A stretch of 64,000 nucleotides of DNA from Anaerolineales bacterium (lineage in GTDB: Bacteria; Chloroflexota; Anaerolineae; Anaerolineales; Villigracilaceae): assembly GCA_030583885.1 (NCBI GenBank), contig CP129480.1, positions 3,722,714 through 3,786,713 of the forward strand, written 5' to 3'. Under the pieces are notes generated by a model. It was not told the origin of the DNA. It searched no databases and worked only from the letters and a program-made list of their open reading frames with translations. The translations under genes and the position numbers were made by a program. How positions within the stretch are numbered: the stretch's first letter is position 1; the number at the start of each line of letters is the position of its first letter. Below are positions 38,872 to 48,358 of the stretch, one piece after another.

Positions 38872-40512
38872 ATGCCCGCGGATCTCCTCGTTGTTACGCC
38901 CTCATCCAGCCTCGGAGAATCGATACGCAGCTCGCTGGACGAGACAAAACTGTACCGAATCCATGTTGTTAACAACAAGGCGTCTGCCATAGTAAAAGCA
39001 GATGAAATCGGCGCTCCTCTTGCCCTGCTTGATTTCTCCCTTGGCGAGGAACGGGTCATCGAAGTGGGCGAGGCGTTGCGCACCATCCAGCCAAGCATCA
39101 ACCTCATCATCCTTTTTGATGAAAACCTCAATCCGCCTCTTTTTGATACACTGCGTCCATGGATCCTGATCCGCAAACCTTTCAGAATGTCGAAATTTAT
39201 GACCGCCATTAGCAAACCCAAACCCGAAGCCAGCCCAACCACCGGCGCCAGCACCTCCCTGCCCTGGCTCAGCGACGTGAGCAAAGCCGCGCAGCATCTC
39301 ACCCGCCTGACGCTGGAATCATCCGCACAAGCTGCATTGATTACCCTCAAGAACAATCTGTGGGCGTATGCCGGCGGTCTTTCGCAGAATGCGGCAAATG
39401 AAGTAGCCCAAACCGTCACCCGCAACTGGGACGGACAAAAAGGTTCGGACCTCCTGCGCTTCATCCGCCTCGAAAGCACAAAAGCCGAACACATGCTGTA
39501 CGCCACCCGCCTCACAGCAGACACCGTGCTTGCCTTCGTTTTTGACGCAGAAACTCCCTTCAGCACCATCCGCTCCCAAGCAAGCCTGCTGGTCAATGAT
39601 TTCGGGAGTGACCGGTCTGAATCGCAAAAAACAGCCGTACCCTCCGGACATGATTTTGAACTCCCCGATGATCTGGATGAAGATGATGGCATGGACATCG
39701 CACCGATTACGAACATCCTGACCAACATTCCGGCGCCCAATCCCAAACCTGCCTCCGCTCAGCATGACGGCAGCCCGCCCCGTAAAAAAGAGAATTTTGA
39801 CCCAAACCAGACACGCGTCTCCGAACCGCTTTCAAACGCATCGGTCTTCAACCGCGAGACCTACACCCCGATCCAGTTGAATAAATTCGTTATGAAGGAC
39901 CCGGCGGAAGATCCCAGTCTGGGCCCCCCCTCTCAGACAGCATTTGACGAAGTGGAGGTCACCGCGCCGGCCCGCCCGAAAAAAAGACCCGAAACCCCGA
40001 TCGCCAGACCTGAACCGGGCGAAACCGATGTCACCCGCGAAAATCCATCCACAGAGGTGGCGCGCAAACTGGTTGTGGAACCATCCTCGGCAGGTTTGTA
40101 CCATCTTACCTATGCCTGCCTGCTTGTGCCAAGGTTTTCATCCCACTATCTCACAGGCGACGTTGCAGATCATGTCGGCGAATGGCTTCCAACCATCTGC
40201 ATTGCCTTTGGCTGGCGGTTGGAATATCTGGCTGTGCGTCCTGAATATTTGCAATGGGTGGTGAATGTCCAGCCGAACACATCGCCCGGTTATGTGATGC
40301 GGATCGTGCGCAAGCAAACATCGGAAAAGATCTTTACTGAATTTACGCGGTTCAAAAAAGAGAATCCGTCCGGCGATTTCTGGGCACCCGGCTATCTCAT
40401 TATGGGGGGAACCCAGCCGCATCCGCCGCAACTCGTGCGCGATTACCTGCACCAGAGCCGTCTGCGCCAGGGGCAGGAATCCATTCCGCAACAACCGCGC
40501 AAACGCAACTGA
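38872..40512 (+). CDS. Degenerate receiver protein with roadblock-like middle and inactive IS200-type TnpA domain
   Basis: 546 residues from the ATG at 38872; a GTG at 38854 is a possible alternative. Residues 1-115 look like a response-regulator receiver (LALLDFSLGEE with the acceptor Asp, K in LIRKPFRMSKFMTAI) but lack the N-terminal acidic pair. Residues 130-240 resemble a roadblock/profilin-like fold (AALITLKNNLWAYAGGLS). A long Pro-rich acidic linker follows. Residues 408-530 align with the IS200/IS605 Y1 transposase fold: start GLYHLTYACLLVPRF, core GWRLEYLAV, end GDFWAPGYLIMGG and VRDYLHQS. The HUH motif (normally HVHL) is EYLQW at 458-462, so both catalytic His are gone. A DNA- or RNA-binding regulator is inferred. 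Confidence 0.75.
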   Translation: MPADLLVVTPSSSLGESIRSSLDETKLYRIHVVNNKASAIVKADEIGAPLALLDFSLGEERVIEVGEALRTIQPSINLIILFDENLNPPLFDTLRPWILIRKPFRMSKFMTAISKPKPEASPTTGASTSLPWLSDVSKAAQHLTRLTLESSAQAALITLKNNLWAYAGGLSQNAANEVAQTVTRNWDGQKGSDLLRFIRLESTKAEHMLYATRLTADTVLAFVFDAETPFSTIRSQASLLVNDFGSDRSESQKTAVPSGHDFELPDDLDEDDGMDIAPITNILTNIPAPNPKPASAQHDGSPPRKKENFDPNQTRVSEPLSNASVFNRETYTPIQLNKFVMKDPAEDPSLGPPSQTAFDEVEVTAPARPKKRPETPIARPEPGETDVTRENPSTEVARKLVVEPSSAGLYHLTYACLLVPRFSSHYLTGDVADHVGEWLPTICIAFGWRLEYLAVRPEYLQWVVNVQPNTSPGYVMRIVRKQTSEKIFTEFTRFKKENPSGDFWAPGYLIMGGTQPHPPQLVRDYLHQSRLRQGQESIPQQPRKRN

Positions 40513-40518
40513 AAAATG

Positions 40519-40550
40519 AAGCGCAGAGTATAATAAACTCTGCGCTTTTT
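40519..40550 (+). terminator. Terminator after the receiver/TnpA gene with a TATAAT in its loop
   Basis: GCGCAGAGT (40521-40529) pairs with ACTCTGCGC (40537-40545), followed by TTTTT. The loop contains TATAAT (40529-40534), which could serve as the -10 box of polA, whose ATG is at 40585. Confidence 0.8.
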
Positions 40551-40584
40551 ATATTTAAATCCAAATTACAACCTGAAGAGAACA

Positions 40585-43380
40585 ATGCCCCCTACCCTTT
40601 ATCTAATTGATGGACATGCCCTCGCCTACCGTATGTATTTTGCGCTGACCGCAGGCGGAGGCAGTCAACGCTGGCAGACATCCAAAGGTGAACCAACCGC
40701 GGGAGTGTACGGCTTCGCGCGCGAACTGGTGCGCGTCATGGAGCAGGAAAAACCCGAATATCTTGCAGTTGCATTTGACGTGGGCAAGACCTTCCGTGAC
40801 GACATCTTCCCGGAATACAAGGCCACGCGCGAAAAAATGCCTGATGACCTGCGTGTGCAGATCGAACGCATCCGCGAAATGGTGGATGCCTTCAATATCC
40901 CGCGCCTGGAAATGGAGGGATATGAAGCCGATGATGTGCTCGGCTCCGTTGCAAGGATCGCCGCCGGACAAGGCTTGGGCGTAAAGATCATCACCGGTGA
41001 CAGGGACCTGCTCCAGTTGGTCAATGAGCGCACAGCCGTCTATCTCGCCGGCGACGACCAGACCTACATCACCGATGCGGATGTCATCAGGAAATTAGGC
41101 GTGCGTCCCGATCAAGTCGTGGACTACAAGGCCATTGTGGGTGACACATCCGACAATATTCCCGGCATAAAAGGCGTGGGTGAAAAAACAGCGATCTCCC
41201 TGCTCGAAAAATTCCAAACACTGGACACGATCTATGCCAGCCTCGACCAGGTGGAAAACCGCTGGAAGGGAAAATTCGAGGCGAGTCGGGAAACAGCGTA
41301 CATGAGCCGTGACCTTGCGCGCATCGAAGTTAATCTCGATATCAAGTTTGACCTTGAGTATGCCGCGGTTAAACCATTCGATCCATCCAAATTGGAGGCC
41401 TTCTTCAAGGAGATGGAATTTCGCACCCTGTTGAGCAAGATCCCTGCCATCAGCGGCGGTGTGACGGAAACCGAATCCGCGCCGAAGACTGCAAAGACCA
41501 AAAGCGGACAGATGGCCATGTTCGTGAACCAGCCGCAAATTGTTCCCATACCCCAGGCATCGAATATCGAGGTTGTGATTGTGGATTCGGACGAGAAATT
41601 AAACAGCCTTGTCAAGGACCTCGCAAAAGCCGGGGCAATCTCTTTTGACACGGAAACCACATCCACGGAAGAGATGCAGGCGGAACTGGTCGGCATTTCT
41701 CTGGCGTTAAAGGAGGGTCAGGGATATTACATCCCCATCGGGCATACGTCGGGCAGCAACCTCCCCGTTGAAAAGGTGATTTCCGCGCTCACTCCCTCCA
41801 TGACGAATGTCAGGATCGGAAAGGTCGCGCACAACGCAAAATACGACCACATCCTGCTCGCACGGTATGGGTTGGTCACGACGCCCATCACGTTCGATAC
41901 CATGCTGGCAGAATTCATTGTTGACCCATCTTCGCGCAATTTGGGGTTGAAGAACCTTGCGGCTTTCCGTCTGGGCGAAGAAATGACCCATATTGAAGAT
42001 TTGATCGGCAAGGGAAAAAAGCAGATCAGCATGGCGGATGTGCCAATCGAAACCGCCGCAAACTATGCCGCCGCCGATGCAGAGACCACCCTGCGTCTGA
42101 TGCCCATCATGCAGAAGGAACTTGAGCGTGTGAGCGGCACAAGGATACTGGATGAAATAGATATGCCCCTCACCGCCGTGCTGGCAGACATGGAGATGGC
42201 GGGCGCATTAATTGATACTGATTTTTTCGGCAACATGTCGGTGGACCTGGCGAAGCGTCTGGCAGAGATCGAAAAGGAAATTTTCGGACTGGCCGGCAAA
42301 ACCTTCAACATCAACTCACCGCAGCAGCTCTCGGATATTCTCTTCAATCATCTGCGCCTCGAACCACCAGACAAAGGACGCAAAACAGCCACAGGCTTTT
42401 ACTCCACCTCAGCCGATGTGCTCGAGGCGCTGCGCGGCAAGCATCCCATTTTGGAATGGATCCTCGAACAGCGCGAGCTCTCCAAACTAAAATCAACCTA
42501 CGTGGATGCCCTGCCCAATGCCGTGGACAAAAACACCGGCCGTGTGCATACCTCCTACAGCCAGATCGGCGCCGTGACGGGACGGCTTTCATCCAACAAT
42601 CCGAATTTACAGAATATTCCCATCCGCACGGATACAGGACGCCGTGTGCGAAATGGATTCATCGCCGACAAAGGCAATGCCTTGCTGTCTGTGGATTACT
42701 CCCAAATTGAATTGCGCATCGTCGCACACATGGCTGGGGACGACGCCATGCTCGCCGCCTTCCGCGCTGGGGAAGACATCCACGCGACGACCGCCGCCGC
42801 AATCTACGACATCGAACTGGATAAAGTGACCAAGGATATGCGCCGCCATGCAAAAGCCATTAACTTTGGGCTGATATACGGCATGTCGGCATTCGGTCTC
42901 ACCCGCTCCACGGAATTGACACTTGCCGAAGCCGAGGATTTTGTCAAAGCCTATTTCAGGAAATTTCCCGGCGTAAAAAAATACCTGGACGGGATGAGAA
43001 GGCAGGCCGCCGAGATCGGCTACGTGGAAACCCTGCTGGGGCGCAGGCGCTACTTCCCCGCCCTGCAGGGCAAGGTCAATGTCCAAATGAAGAACCGCGA
43101 GGAACGCGAAGCCATCAACGCACCGATTCAAGGCACCGCGGCGGATATCATGAAGATCGCCATGATCAAGATTCCGCCTGCTCTTCAAGCCTGCGGCTTG
43201 AAGGGGAAAATGCTTTTGCAGGTGCATGATGAACTTGTGCTCGAATGTCCAGGAAGCGAATTGCAAAAGACCGCACAGGTTGTTCAGGAAACAATGGCGA
43301 ACGCCTACCCGATGAACATCCCGCTCGAAACAGAAGCAAGAGCGGGTGCGAACTGGGGCGAGATGTCCGTATTGAAGTGA
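40585..43380 (+). CDS. polA: DNA polymerase I
   Basis: 931 residues with all three domains. The 5' nuclease covers about 1-290 (YLIDGHALAYRMYFAL ... EADDVLGSVARIA ... ITGDRDLLQLV ... GVGEKTAISLL). The proofreading 3'-5' exonuclease, about 325-520, retains the metal ligands: FDTETT (Exo I), AHNAKYDHILLA (Exo II) and YAAADAETT (Exo III). The polymerase has motif A LLSVDYSQIELRIVAHMAGD, motif B RRHAKAINFGLIYGMSAFGL and motif C LLQVHDELVLE. Length and motif order match a full bacterial Pol I; unlike Taq or Bacillus Pol I, its exonuclease site is intact. It fills gaps in repair and Okazaki processing. Confidence 0.97.
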   Translation: MPPTLYLIDGHALAYRMYFALTAGGGSQRWQTSKGEPTAGVYGFARELVRVMEQEKPEYLAVAFDVGKTFRDDIFPEYKATREKMPDDLRVQIERIREMVDAFNIPRLEMEGYEADDVLGSVARIAAGQGLGVKIITGDRDLLQLVNERTAVYLAGDDQTYITDADVIRKLGVRPDQVVDYKAIVGDTSDNIPGIKGVGEKTAISLLEKFQTLDTIYASLDQVENRWKGKFEASRETAYMSRDLARIEVNLDIKFDLEYAAVKPFDPSKLEAFFKEMEFRTLLSKIPAISGGVTETESAPKTAKTKSGQMAMFVNQPQIVPIPQASNIEVVIVDSDEKLNSLVKDLAKAGAISFDTETTSTEEMQAELVGISLALKEGQGYYIPIGHTSGSNLPVEKVISALTPSMTNVRIGKVAHNAKYDHILLARYGLVTTPITFDTMLAEFIVDPSSRNLGLKNLAAFRLGEEMTHIEDLIGKGKKQISMADVPIETAANYAAADAETTLRLMPIMQKELERVSGTRILDEIDMPLTAVLADMEMAGALIDTDFFGNMSVDLAKRLAEIEKEIFGLAGKTFNINSPQQLSDILFNHLRLEPPDKGRKTATGFYSTSADVLEALRGKHPILEWILEQRELSKLKSTYVDALPNAVDKNTGRVHTSYSQIGAVTGRLSSNNPNLQNIPIRTDTGRRVRNGFIADKGNALLSVDYSQIELRIVAHMAGDDAMLAAFRAGEDIHATTAAAIYDIELDKVTKDMRRHAKAINFGLIYGMSAFGLTRSTELTLAEAEDFVKAYFRKFPGVKKYLDGMRRQAAEIGYVETLLGRRRYFPALQGKVNVQMKNREEREAINAPIQGTAADIMKIAMIKIPPALQACGLKGKMLLQVHDELVLECPGSELQKTAQVVQETMANAYPMNIPLETEARAGANWGEMSVLK

Positions 43381-43555
43381 AGTGAACCTAACCATGAATC
43401 CGCTCATATTGTGCGAGCACAATGCCTGCACCAGTCTGTCTGGGCTTGTGAAAGTCGGCGGACAAATGACCGCCTTGCGTTGTATGGACGATGGATAAGG
43501 TTATAATTGCATAACTGTCAGCTCAAATCTGCGCAAGCGAAAGTAAAATAACCAC
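43381..43555 (+). promoter_or_regulatory. polA-TPR intergenic region with promoter
   Basis: TTGTAT (43480-43485), 16-base spacer and TATAAT (43502-43507) form a promoter for the TPR gene. A small perfect hairpin ATTGTGC/GCACAAT lies at 43407-43422. A 34-codon Cys-containing frame at 43394-43498 is open but unsupported. Confidence 0.5.
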
Positions 43556-45862
43556 ATGCCCGCTCAAGATGATGTCTTTCAAAAAGCAATGAATGAAGGC
43601 CATTCCGCCGCTTGGGACCAGGAATGGAGCAAGGCCATCAACGCGTACCGCCGCGCCTTGCAGGCATCCCCGCAGCACCCAAAGGCGCTCAACAGCCTTG
43701 GGCTTGCCCTCTATCAATCCGGCAATATCGAGGAAGCTCTGCAAATTTACATGAGCGTTGCAAAGATCTCGCCCGACGACCCGGTCCCGATGGAAAAGGT
43801 GGCACAACTCTCTGAAAGAGTCGGCAACCTGAAAAATGCCATCGATGCGGCACTCCGCGCTGGCGACCTCTTTTTACAGCAACGCGACACTGAAAAGGCG
43901 CTTGAGAACTGGTTACGTGTTACAAGCCTGAACCCCGAACATGCCGTCGCACATTCACGCCTCGCCCAGGTGCACGAAAAACTTGGGCATAAACAACAGG
44001 CGGTGGTCGAATATCTCGGCATTGCCAGCGTCCTCCAGCGCGCGGGCAACGCTAAAAGGGCGCAAGAGATGGTCGATAAAGCCCAGTCCATTTCGCCCAA
44101 CAGCCCCGAAGTAAAACAAGCGCTGACCCTGCTCAAAACCGGACAACTGCTCCCCAAGCCGATACGAGGCAAAGGCGGGACGGGGCCCATCCGCATGGCA
44201 CAGGTGAAGCAATTGCAGGAACCTGAAAAAGCCGCCTCCGGTCTGGACCCGATTGCTGAGGCGCGCCAAAAGGCATTGACCCGGCTGGCGGAGTTGCTTT
44301 TCGAATACTCCGATGAAAGCCCTGCCGCACAGGAACGCCGTGGACTTTCCGCCATCATGAAAGGGACTGGCAATCTCTCCATGTATCAAGCCGAGCAGAC
44401 CAAGGTCGTCCTGCATCTCGGCCAGGCCATTGACGCGCAAACCAAGGGCAAGGACGTACAAGCCGCTGAGGAACTGGAACACGCATCCGAGGCAGGCTTT
44501 AAACATCCTGCCTTGTATTTCAACCTTGGTGTTTTGCGCTTCAAGGGCGAACGCATCGAAAGCGCACAACGCTTTTTGCAAAACGCGGTCAAACACAGCG
44601 ATTACGCACTTGGCACGCGCCTGCTGCTTGGACAGATGCTCGTAAAAAAATCCAATTTCCACGAAGCCGCATTGGAATACTTGGAAGCGTTGAAGCTCGC
44701 AGATGCCATGACCGTTCCCGAGGAACAATCTGATGATATCCGCCAGCAATACGAACCCATCATTGAAGCGTATCAGAACCAAGAGGATGAAACCGCCCTG
44801 CAGAAAGTATGCGGGAACGTCGACAACCTGCTCATGCGTCCTGACTGGCGCGAGCAACTCCAAAAAACACGTGAACAAATGTCAAAGCAGGAGGGTGATA
44901 CGCCCTTCCCACTTGCGGACGTCATCCTGCAGGCGCAGTCCTCTTCGGTAATCGAATCCATGAACCGCATCAATCAACTGGCCCGCTTGGGTAACCTGCG
45001 TTCCGCCATGGACGAAGCCTACGATGCCGTTCAGCACGCGCCCACTTACCTGCCACTCCACACAATCATGGGCGACCTGCTCGTCAAGGAGGGGCGCACA
45101 ACAGATGCGATCACCAAATTTGGCGTCGTTGCCCAGGCATACAGCGCGCGGGGCGAGGTGGTGCAAGCCACAAAATTATTGCGCCGCATCATCCAGATCT
45201 CACCCATGGATCTCGGCGCGCGCACCCGCCTGATTGACCAGTTCGTGGCACGCGGACAAATTGACGATGCAATTCATGAATACCTGGAGCTTGCCGGAAT
45301 CTACTACCGCCTCGCCGAACTCGATATGGCGCGCAAAACGTACACCACCGCCCTGCGCATGATACAACAAGGCAAAGCCAGCCGAGATTGGAACACTCAC
45401 ATCCTTCAACGCATGGCGGATATCGACCTGCAGCGGCTGGATTGGAAACAGGCCCTGCGCGTCTATGAACAGATACGAACGCTCAACCCGGATGATGACG
45501 GCACGCGAAAACAACTCATCGAACTCAACCTGCGGATGGCACAGCCCGACAAAGCCATAAGCGAACTTGAAAATTATATTAACCATCTCGAAAGCCAGAA
45601 AAAGAATGACCTGACCATCATCTTCCTCGAAGACCTCGTAAACGAACACGACGATCAGCCCATCTTCAAACGCACGCTTGCGGCACAACATCACCGCGCA
45701 GGCCGCACCGGTGATGCCATTACCATACTGGATGCACTGGGCGAAGCCCTGATGAAAAACGGAGACAAACAAATCGCAATGGAAGTCATCAACCAGATCG
45801 TTTTGATGAACCCGCCCAATGTCGAGGAATACCGCCAGCTGCTGGATCAAATGCGAAACTGA
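43556..45862 (+). CDS. Large cytoplasmic tetratricopeptide-repeat protein
   Basis: 768 residues, almost entirely helical. Typical TPR units are clear at the N-terminus (AWDQEWSKAINAYRRALQASPQHPKALNSLGLALYQSGNIEEALQIY) and again at about 480-740 (DAITKFGVVAQAYSARGEVVQATKLLRRIIQISP; MADIDLQRLDWKQALRVYEQIRTLNPDD). A central linker (about 180-270) is basic. There is no signal peptide, membrane segment or catalytic domain. It is probably a scaffold for multi-protein assemblies; the partner is not indicated by context. The gene sits between polA and ctaA with its own promoter and terminator. Confidence 0.8.
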   Translation: MPAQDDVFQKAMNEGHSAAWDQEWSKAINAYRRALQASPQHPKALNSLGLALYQSGNIEEALQIYMSVAKISPDDPVPMEKVAQLSERVGNLKNAIDAALRAGDLFLQQRDTEKALENWLRVTSLNPEHAVAHSRLAQVHEKLGHKQQAVVEYLGIASVLQRAGNAKRAQEMVDKAQSISPNSPEVKQALTLLKTGQLLPKPIRGKGGTGPIRMAQVKQLQEPEKAASGLDPIAEARQKALTRLAELLFEYSDESPAAQERRGLSAIMKGTGNLSMYQAEQTKVVLHLGQAIDAQTKGKDVQAAEELEHASEAGFKHPALYFNLGVLRFKGERIESAQRFLQNAVKHSDYALGTRLLLGQMLVKKSNFHEAALEYLEALKLADAMTVPEEQSDDIRQQYEPIIEAYQNQEDETALQKVCGNVDNLLMRPDWREQLQKTREQMSKQEGDTPFPLADVILQAQSSSVIESMNRINQLARLGNLRSAMDEAYDAVQHAPTYLPLHTIMGDLLVKEGRTTDAITKFGVVAQAYSARGEVVQATKLLRRIIQISPMDLGARTRLIDQFVARGQIDDAIHEYLELAGIYYRLAELDMARKTYTTALRMIQQGKASRDWNTHILQRMADIDLQRLDWKQALRVYEQIRTLNPDDDGTRKQLIELNLRMAQPDKAISELENYINHLESQKKNDLTIIFLEDLVNEHDDQPIFKRTLAAQHHRAGRTGDAITILDALGEALMKNGDKQIAMEVINQIVLMNPPNVEEYRQLLDQMRN

Positions 45863-45887
45863 CAAGTTAAAATGGACAAAATAACGG

Positions 45888-45917
45888 ATGCCCATCAATT
45901 CAACGATGGGCATTTTT
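45888..45917 (+). terminator. Intrinsic terminator after the TPR gene
   Basis: ATGCCCATC (45888-45896) and GATGGGCAT (45905-45913) arms followed by TTTTC. Confidence 0.85.
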
Positions 45918-45984
45918 CTTGCAGCGCCTTCCTCCCGGCCTTCAGCCTGTGACAAATGTTCCAGATGGGAAACGCCTCACATGC

Positions 45985-45990
45985 TATAAT
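45985..45990 (+). promoter_or_regulatory. -10 box for heme A synthase
   Basis: Perfect TATAAT 28 bases before the ATG at 46019; GGAG lies at 46009-46012. The -35 region is weak. Confidence 0.5.
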
Positions 45991-46018
45991 CCCAGCGATT
46001 TCAAATCTGGAGAACAAC

Positions 46019-47047
46019 ATGCCGAAAACCCAAAATATGGCCGTGATGAAATGGCTTTTTGTCTTCTCTTTCATCGTCGCGTTTCTCGTCACCTTCGGGG
46101 GATTTGTCCGCCTCACCCGCTCCGGACTGTCCATTGTGGAGTGGAATCCCATCAGCGGTATATTTCCACCCACCGGACTACAAGCCTGGGAGGACGAATT
46201 CGCCAAATACCAGGAAACCCCCGAATACAAACTGGTCAACACAGGCATGACTCTGGAAGAATATCAATTCATCTTCTATATGGAATGGGTGCACCGTATC
46301 ATCGCCCGCCTGGCAGGTCTGTATTACGCCGTCCCTGTTTTCTATTTCCTTTTCAAGAGAACCATCCCATTCAGGGAATTCGGTGTCTACTTTGTAATGG
46401 GAATGCTCTTCATCGGGCAGGCATTCATGGGCTGGTACATGGTCGCCAGCGGACTGGTAGATCGTCCCTCTGTCAGTCACTTCCGCCTCACCACCCACCT
46501 GCTATTCGCGCTTACGCTCTATGGAATTGCCCTGTGGACTGCTCTCGGTCATAAATATGGTTTCCAGGATCCAACAAGAAAAATCAAATGGTCCCTGCCC
46601 TCCAAACTGGCATTATGGGCAACAGCTGCCCTTATCATCCAAATCACCTACGGCGGCATGACGGCCGGACTCAAAGCGGGTCATGTTTCAGATTCATGGC
46701 CTCTCATGTTCGGGAAATTAATCCCACCCAATCTTTTCAATTCCTGGATTGACCTGTTTGAAACCCCGCAGACGATTGTTTTTATTCACCGCTGGCTTGC
46801 CTGGCTGGGGCTCATTCTCGTACCGTTTGTCTATCACCTCGTCAGGAAACAAAATTACCCGGCCGATATCCAAAACGGACTCAAGTGGCTCATTGGCGTG
46901 GTTGCCCTGCAGATCGCGCTCGGCATATGGACCGTCCTCTCATACGTCAATATTGTCATCGCGCTGATCCATCAAGCCAATGCCATCCTCCTGCTTGGAC
47001 TGGCCGTCTATTTCATCCACAGGTTCAGGTCATTGGACGAGAAATAA
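46019..47047 (+). CDS. ctaA: Heme A synthase (COX15/CtaA family)
   Basis: 342 residues from the ATG at 46019. Eight hydrophobic helices are visible. The family marks are FVTFGGFVRLTRSGLSIVEWNPISGIFPP near the N-terminus and EWVHRIIARLAG, where Glu and His are needed for heme O oxidation. Further heme-ligand candidates are SHFRLTTHLLFAL, VFIHRWLAWLG and IHQANAILLL. It converts heme O to heme A for aa3-type cytochrome oxidases. No Cys pair of the Bacillus CtaA type is seen, so it is the COX15-like class. No cox genes are adjacent. Its presence implies oxygen respiration in this organism. Confidence 0.93.
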   Translation: MPKTQNMAVMKWLFVFSFIVAFLVTFGGFVRLTRSGLSIVEWNPISGIFPPTGLQAWEDEFAKYQETPEYKLVNTGMTLEEYQFIFYMEWVHRIIARLAGLYYAVPVFYFLFKRTIPFREFGVYFVMGMLFIGQAFMGWYMVASGLVDRPSVSHFRLTTHLLFALTLYGIALWTALGHKYGFQDPTRKIKWSLPSKLALWATAALIIQITYGGMTAGLKAGHVSDSWPLMFGKLIPPNLFNSWIDLFETPQTIVFIHRWLAWLGLILVPFVYHLVRKQNYPADIQNGLKWLIGVVALQIALGIWTVLSYVNIVIALIHQANAILLLGLAVYFIHRFRSLDEK

Positions 47048-47079
47048 AAAAGGGATGATGTATTAATGCGATAATCACT

Positions 47080-47268
47080 TCATCCTGCACGTGTCATCGT
47101 TGCCACGGCGACAACGCCGAGAAACATACCTGCAACAGAGAATGCCCACGAAAGGAAACTTAGAAGAAACCCAAGTGGCAAAATGCGCATGACCATCAGC
47201 AGCGGGAGAAAAAAACCCAACAGCATCAGGATCAAGCCGAGGACAAGCAGGAAGCGCGGTGATCTCAT
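47080..47268 (-). CDS. Small membrane protein at the end of the peptide-transporter operon
   Basis: 62 residues from the ATG at 47268, which overlaps the ATPase stop by four bases (ATGA). Two hydrophobic helices (about 5-30 and 33-57: LLVLGLILMLLGFFLPLLMVM and LLSFLSWAFSVAGMFLGVVAVAT) cover nearly the whole chain. A TTG six codons upstream is an alternative start. Small hydrophobic proteins at operon ends are often uncharacterised; no function assigned. Confidence 0.55.
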   Translation of the reverse strand: MRSPRFLLVLGLILMLLGFFLPLLMVMRILPLGFLLSFLSWAFSVAGMFLGVVAVATMTRAG

Positions 47269-48299
47269 TTCGGTTGATACAGCCAACAGGCGACAAAATG
47301 CCCGGGCTCGGGTTCAAAATCCAACGGTTCTGTTTCGTCACATAATCCTGCAATTGCTTTCGCACAACGTGGATGGAAACGACAGCCTGCAGGCGGGTTA
47401 ACCAAGCTTGGCGGTTCGCCAGGTGGAACATCCTTGAAGGTGTCGGCATTGCGCGCATCGGGGTCGGACGTTGCGGCAATCAAAGCCATGGTATACGGAT
47501 GCAGAGGGTTTTCAAGCAGACAGCGCGTTTCAGCCTTCTCAACCAGGTTGCCTGCATACATCACAAAAATACGCATGGAAAAATATTTCACAGTTGAAAG
47601 ATCATGTGTAATATAAATGACCGAAAGGTGGTGCTGTTCCTGCAAGGCGCGCAGCAGTTTCAATATCTCCACGCGCACCGACGCATCCAGCATGGAGACG
47701 GGTTCATCCGCCACAATCAACTTTGGTTCGAGGATCAGCGCGCGTGCGATCACGATGCGCTGTTGTTGCCCGCCGCTCAGCATGTGCGGGAACTTCGCAA
47801 GAAAATCATCGGCAGGATGGAGTTTGACTTCGTCCATCGCCTTGTGAATTCGCTCAAACCTTTCATTCCCATCCTTCACATTGCTGATAAGGAGTGGTTC
47901 TTCCAAAATTTGCTGCACGGTCATGAACGGCGGGAGCGCGCCATAAGGATCCTGTTGAACATAGCCAATTCCAAAACGGTAATCACGCAAAGCATTGCCT
48001 TTGAGTTTGGAAAGATTTTTTCCCTCAAAGATAAGTTCACCGTGTGTGGGGATGTTGAGCGCAAGAATCGTCTTCATCAGGCTGGACTTGCCGCATCCGC
48101 TCTCACCGACGACTGCCACGGTTTCCCCCTCAACCAGCTCAAAGCTGACGCCGTCCACAGCCTTGACATAGCCCGCATGACCAAAACCAAATCGGCGCAA
48201 TTCATACCATACGTGCAAATCACGAATGGATAACAGAACATTCCTTGGGTCTTGAATTTTTAATGCCATTGGCTTTGCCTCATGCAGGTCGGTAATCAT
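47265..48299 (-). CDS. Oligopeptide ABC transporter ATPase (OppF/DppF type)
   Basis: 344 residues from the ATG at 48299, which has GAGGAG upstream; earlier in-frame starts lie over the DinB-like gene. Walker A is GESGCGKSS, the Q-loop is GYVQQDPYGALPP, the signature is MLSGGQQQRIVIARAL and Walker B is LIVADEPVSMLD, with the switch His in THDLS. The C-terminal Opp-type extension has the Cys cluster CRFHPRC...C...C near residues 305-340. This can hold a 4Fe-4S cluster, as in DppD/OppD-type ATPases. It is the partner of the ATPase at 48989-49948. Confidence 0.93.
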   Translation of the reverse strand: MITDLHEAKPMALKIQDPRNVLLSIRDLHVWYELRRFGFGHAGYVKAVDGVSFELVEGETVAVVGESGCGKSSLMKTILALNIPTHGELIFEGKNLSKLKGNALRDYRFGIGYVQQDPYGALPPFMTVQQILEEPLLISNVKDGNERFERIHKAMDEVKLHPADDFLAKFPHMLSGGQQQRIVIARALILEPKLIVADEPVSMLDASVRVEILKLLRALQEQHHLSVIYITHDLSTVKYFSMRIFVMYAGNLVEKAETRCLLENPLHPYTMALIAATSDPDARNADTFKDVPPGEPPSLVNPPAGCRFHPRCAKAIAGLCDETEPLDFEPEPGHFVACWLYQPK

Positions 48300-48358
48300 G
48301 CGTCTTACTCCTCTTTTCAGTTGCGCTTCCCCCGTGCCAGTGATTTCGCAAGCGCGGT

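Noticed and set aside
43394..43498. 34-residue Cys-containing small protein between polA and the TPR gene
   Set aside because: No ribosome-binding site, no recognised family, and it overlaps the TPR promoter region.
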